A DNA stretch of 21,512 nucleotides. Origin: Didymodactylos carnosus (Eukaryota; Rotifera; Eurotatoria; Philodinida; Philodinidae). The stretch lies in the NCBI GenBank assembly GCA_905250885.1, contig CAJNOQ010003075.1:1-21512 (forward strand), in the 5' to 3' direction. Under the pieces are notes generated by a model that ran no database searches, was not told where the DNA came from, and saw nothing but the letters and a program-made list of their open reading frames with translations. Each line of letters opens with the position of its first letter. Positions within the stretch are counted from its first letter, which is position 1. This document shows, in pieces, positions 20,698 to 21,512 of this stretch. Made by a program: the position numbers and the translations under genes.

Positions 20698-20973
20698 TTA
20701 TAATCGCATATTACCATTCTTATTCTAAACAATATGAAAACTGATCACTCAGAGACAGTTGAATGAAAATGATGCGATGCTGTGGTAAAGTACATGTGTT
20801 AACCCTCTTACCGCAATATACCGTACGATATCGTCTTCTTTTTCTAAAGCTTTTCCTTTTGAAAATTCTTGTCGAATACGATTTAAATAAAAATCAACGT
20901 CTGTGTAACGTAGAGTTTTACCATATCTTAATAAATCGTGATAAAGACGTAATATTTCTAATTGTCGAGTCAT
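20698..20973 (-). CDS. LYR-family mitochondrial microprotein, MIEF1-MP-like
   Basis: The start at 20973 gives MTRQLEILRLYHDLLRYGK, then LRYTDVDFYLNRIRQEF. This closely resembles the vertebrate microprotein (L0R8F8) translated from the MIEF1 5' leader, which has LYRALLRQG and LRYTDRDFY. That protein sits in the MALSU1-L0R8F8-mtACP module acting in mitoribosome large-subunit assembly in the matrix. Here the LYR triplet reads LYH. The 3' end is uncertain. A strong donor GCG|GTAAGAG at 20812/20811 and an acceptor TTGTTTAG before 20724 would end the protein with NKNGNMRL and a stop at 20700-20698 (62 residues). Read without splicing, it stops at 20749 (74 residues). An upstream in-frame ATG at 21030 adds an unconserved 19-residue lead that includes acceptor-like sequence. 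No MIEF1 coding region follows within 2.2 kb. Confidence 0.72.
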
Positions 20974-21096
20974 AACGCATGTACGCCAAAAAAAACTCGT
21001 AATAATCTGAAGGTATATAATAAAAGACATATCAAGTTATTCTTGTATCATATCAGGTAAGATTAAAAGGAATAGTTTTCATTTTCGTCTAAATGA

Positions 21097-21351
21097 AGTT
21101 GTCGAGTTGTGAATGAGACAAATAAAAATGAAGATATAGACCAATATCCGTATCAAATTAAAAGGTATACCATTGTGTTTTCAGAATATTTGAAAGATAG
21201 ATTAGAAAAGTATCCGGTTTTTGTTCAACCCGATCCTCCACTTACCATTAGTGAAAAACAACTCCTTACTTACGTACTTGGAAAATTTAAGCACTTTCTA
21301 TGGAGTTTTTCAACTTTTATTAAATTTCGGAGTTTAGCAAAAGTAAAATAG
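21097..21351 (+). other. Exon-like open frame, unrecognised
   Basis: An 84-codon frame without ATG, containing EYLKDRLEKYPVFVQPDPP then LTISEKQLLTYVLGKF. The residue mix looks more protein-like than neighbouring random frames. Acceptor-like sequences end at 21098 (AAATGAAG) and 21184 (TGTGTTTTCAG), and a donor-like CAG|GTAAGA lies at 21056/21057, so it could be an internal or second exon. No partner exon is identifiable, and the divergent LYR gene lies directly upstream. It may be a degenerate gene fragment. Confidence 0.25.
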
Positions 21352-21512
21352 AGGACATCTTGATGTTCTGATATAGTTTGGATCCGTTTTGATTGGGTTA
21401 TGCATATTTGGTTTTCAGTAGAAATAACCAGCGATGGGCTGTTTCGTTTAATATATCTCCAAATAGGTTTTTGACGTTTTTGCGAAAAATAAACGTTCTC
21501 ATGAATCAGTAT
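21352..21512. other. Window end, nothing recognised
   Basis: AT-rich DNA without a supported feature; any gene here continues beyond the window. Confidence 0.4.

Overview
The window looks like AT-rich animal nuclear DNA. The cues are spliced genes with very short GT-AG introns (52-72 nt in the two clear genes), animal-specific proteins (an NR2E-type nuclear receptor and a mitochondrial XPNPEP3-type peptidase), dinucleotide microsatellites, foldback repeats and one N in a tandem array. Short introns, about 30% GC and a hammerhead-like retroelement relic would fit a bdelloid rotifer or another compact-intron invertebrate. The lineage is inference; no rRNA or mitochondrial marker is present.

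Layout: 1-9105 has no gene I can support. It holds a local GC-rich patch (about 395-560), palindromes, a foldback repeat (2823-2998) and microsatellites, and is probably the upstream region and/or 5' introns of the next gene. 9106-13244 (+) is an NR2E3/Hr51 (PNR)-type nuclear receptor in seven exons, complete from a Ser-rich N-terminal region to the stop codon but lacking its start exon. Its fourth intron is 2.3 kb against 52-65 nt for the others, and carries a GC-rich foldback element plus a hammerhead-like, inverted-repeat-bearing insertion bounded by 13-nt direct repeats.

13245-15497 is intergenic and repeat-rich: a foldback, a diverged direct repeat and a hairpin-rich GC island (14961-15268). 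15498-15929 (+) encodes an unrecognised small single-pass membrane protein. 16518-18343 (-) is a complete six-exon XPNPEP3 gene of 499 codons with all five M24 metal ligands; its poly(A) signal overlaps its stop codon. 18344-20257 shows no convincing gene. 20258-20515 is a 23-bp tandem array interrupted by an N. 20698/20749-20973 (-) encodes a small LYR-family protein resembling the vertebrate microprotein translated from the MIEF1 5' leader, with no MIEF1 coding sequence recognised beside it. The last 400 bases hold a doubtful exon-like + strand open frame.

Functional links: XPNPEP3 and the LYR protein are both expected to be mitochondrial (N-terminal processing; mitoribosome assembly), but they lie about 2.4 kb apart with a repeat between them, so no co-regulation is claimed. 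The receptor is a nuclear transcription factor and is unrelated to them.
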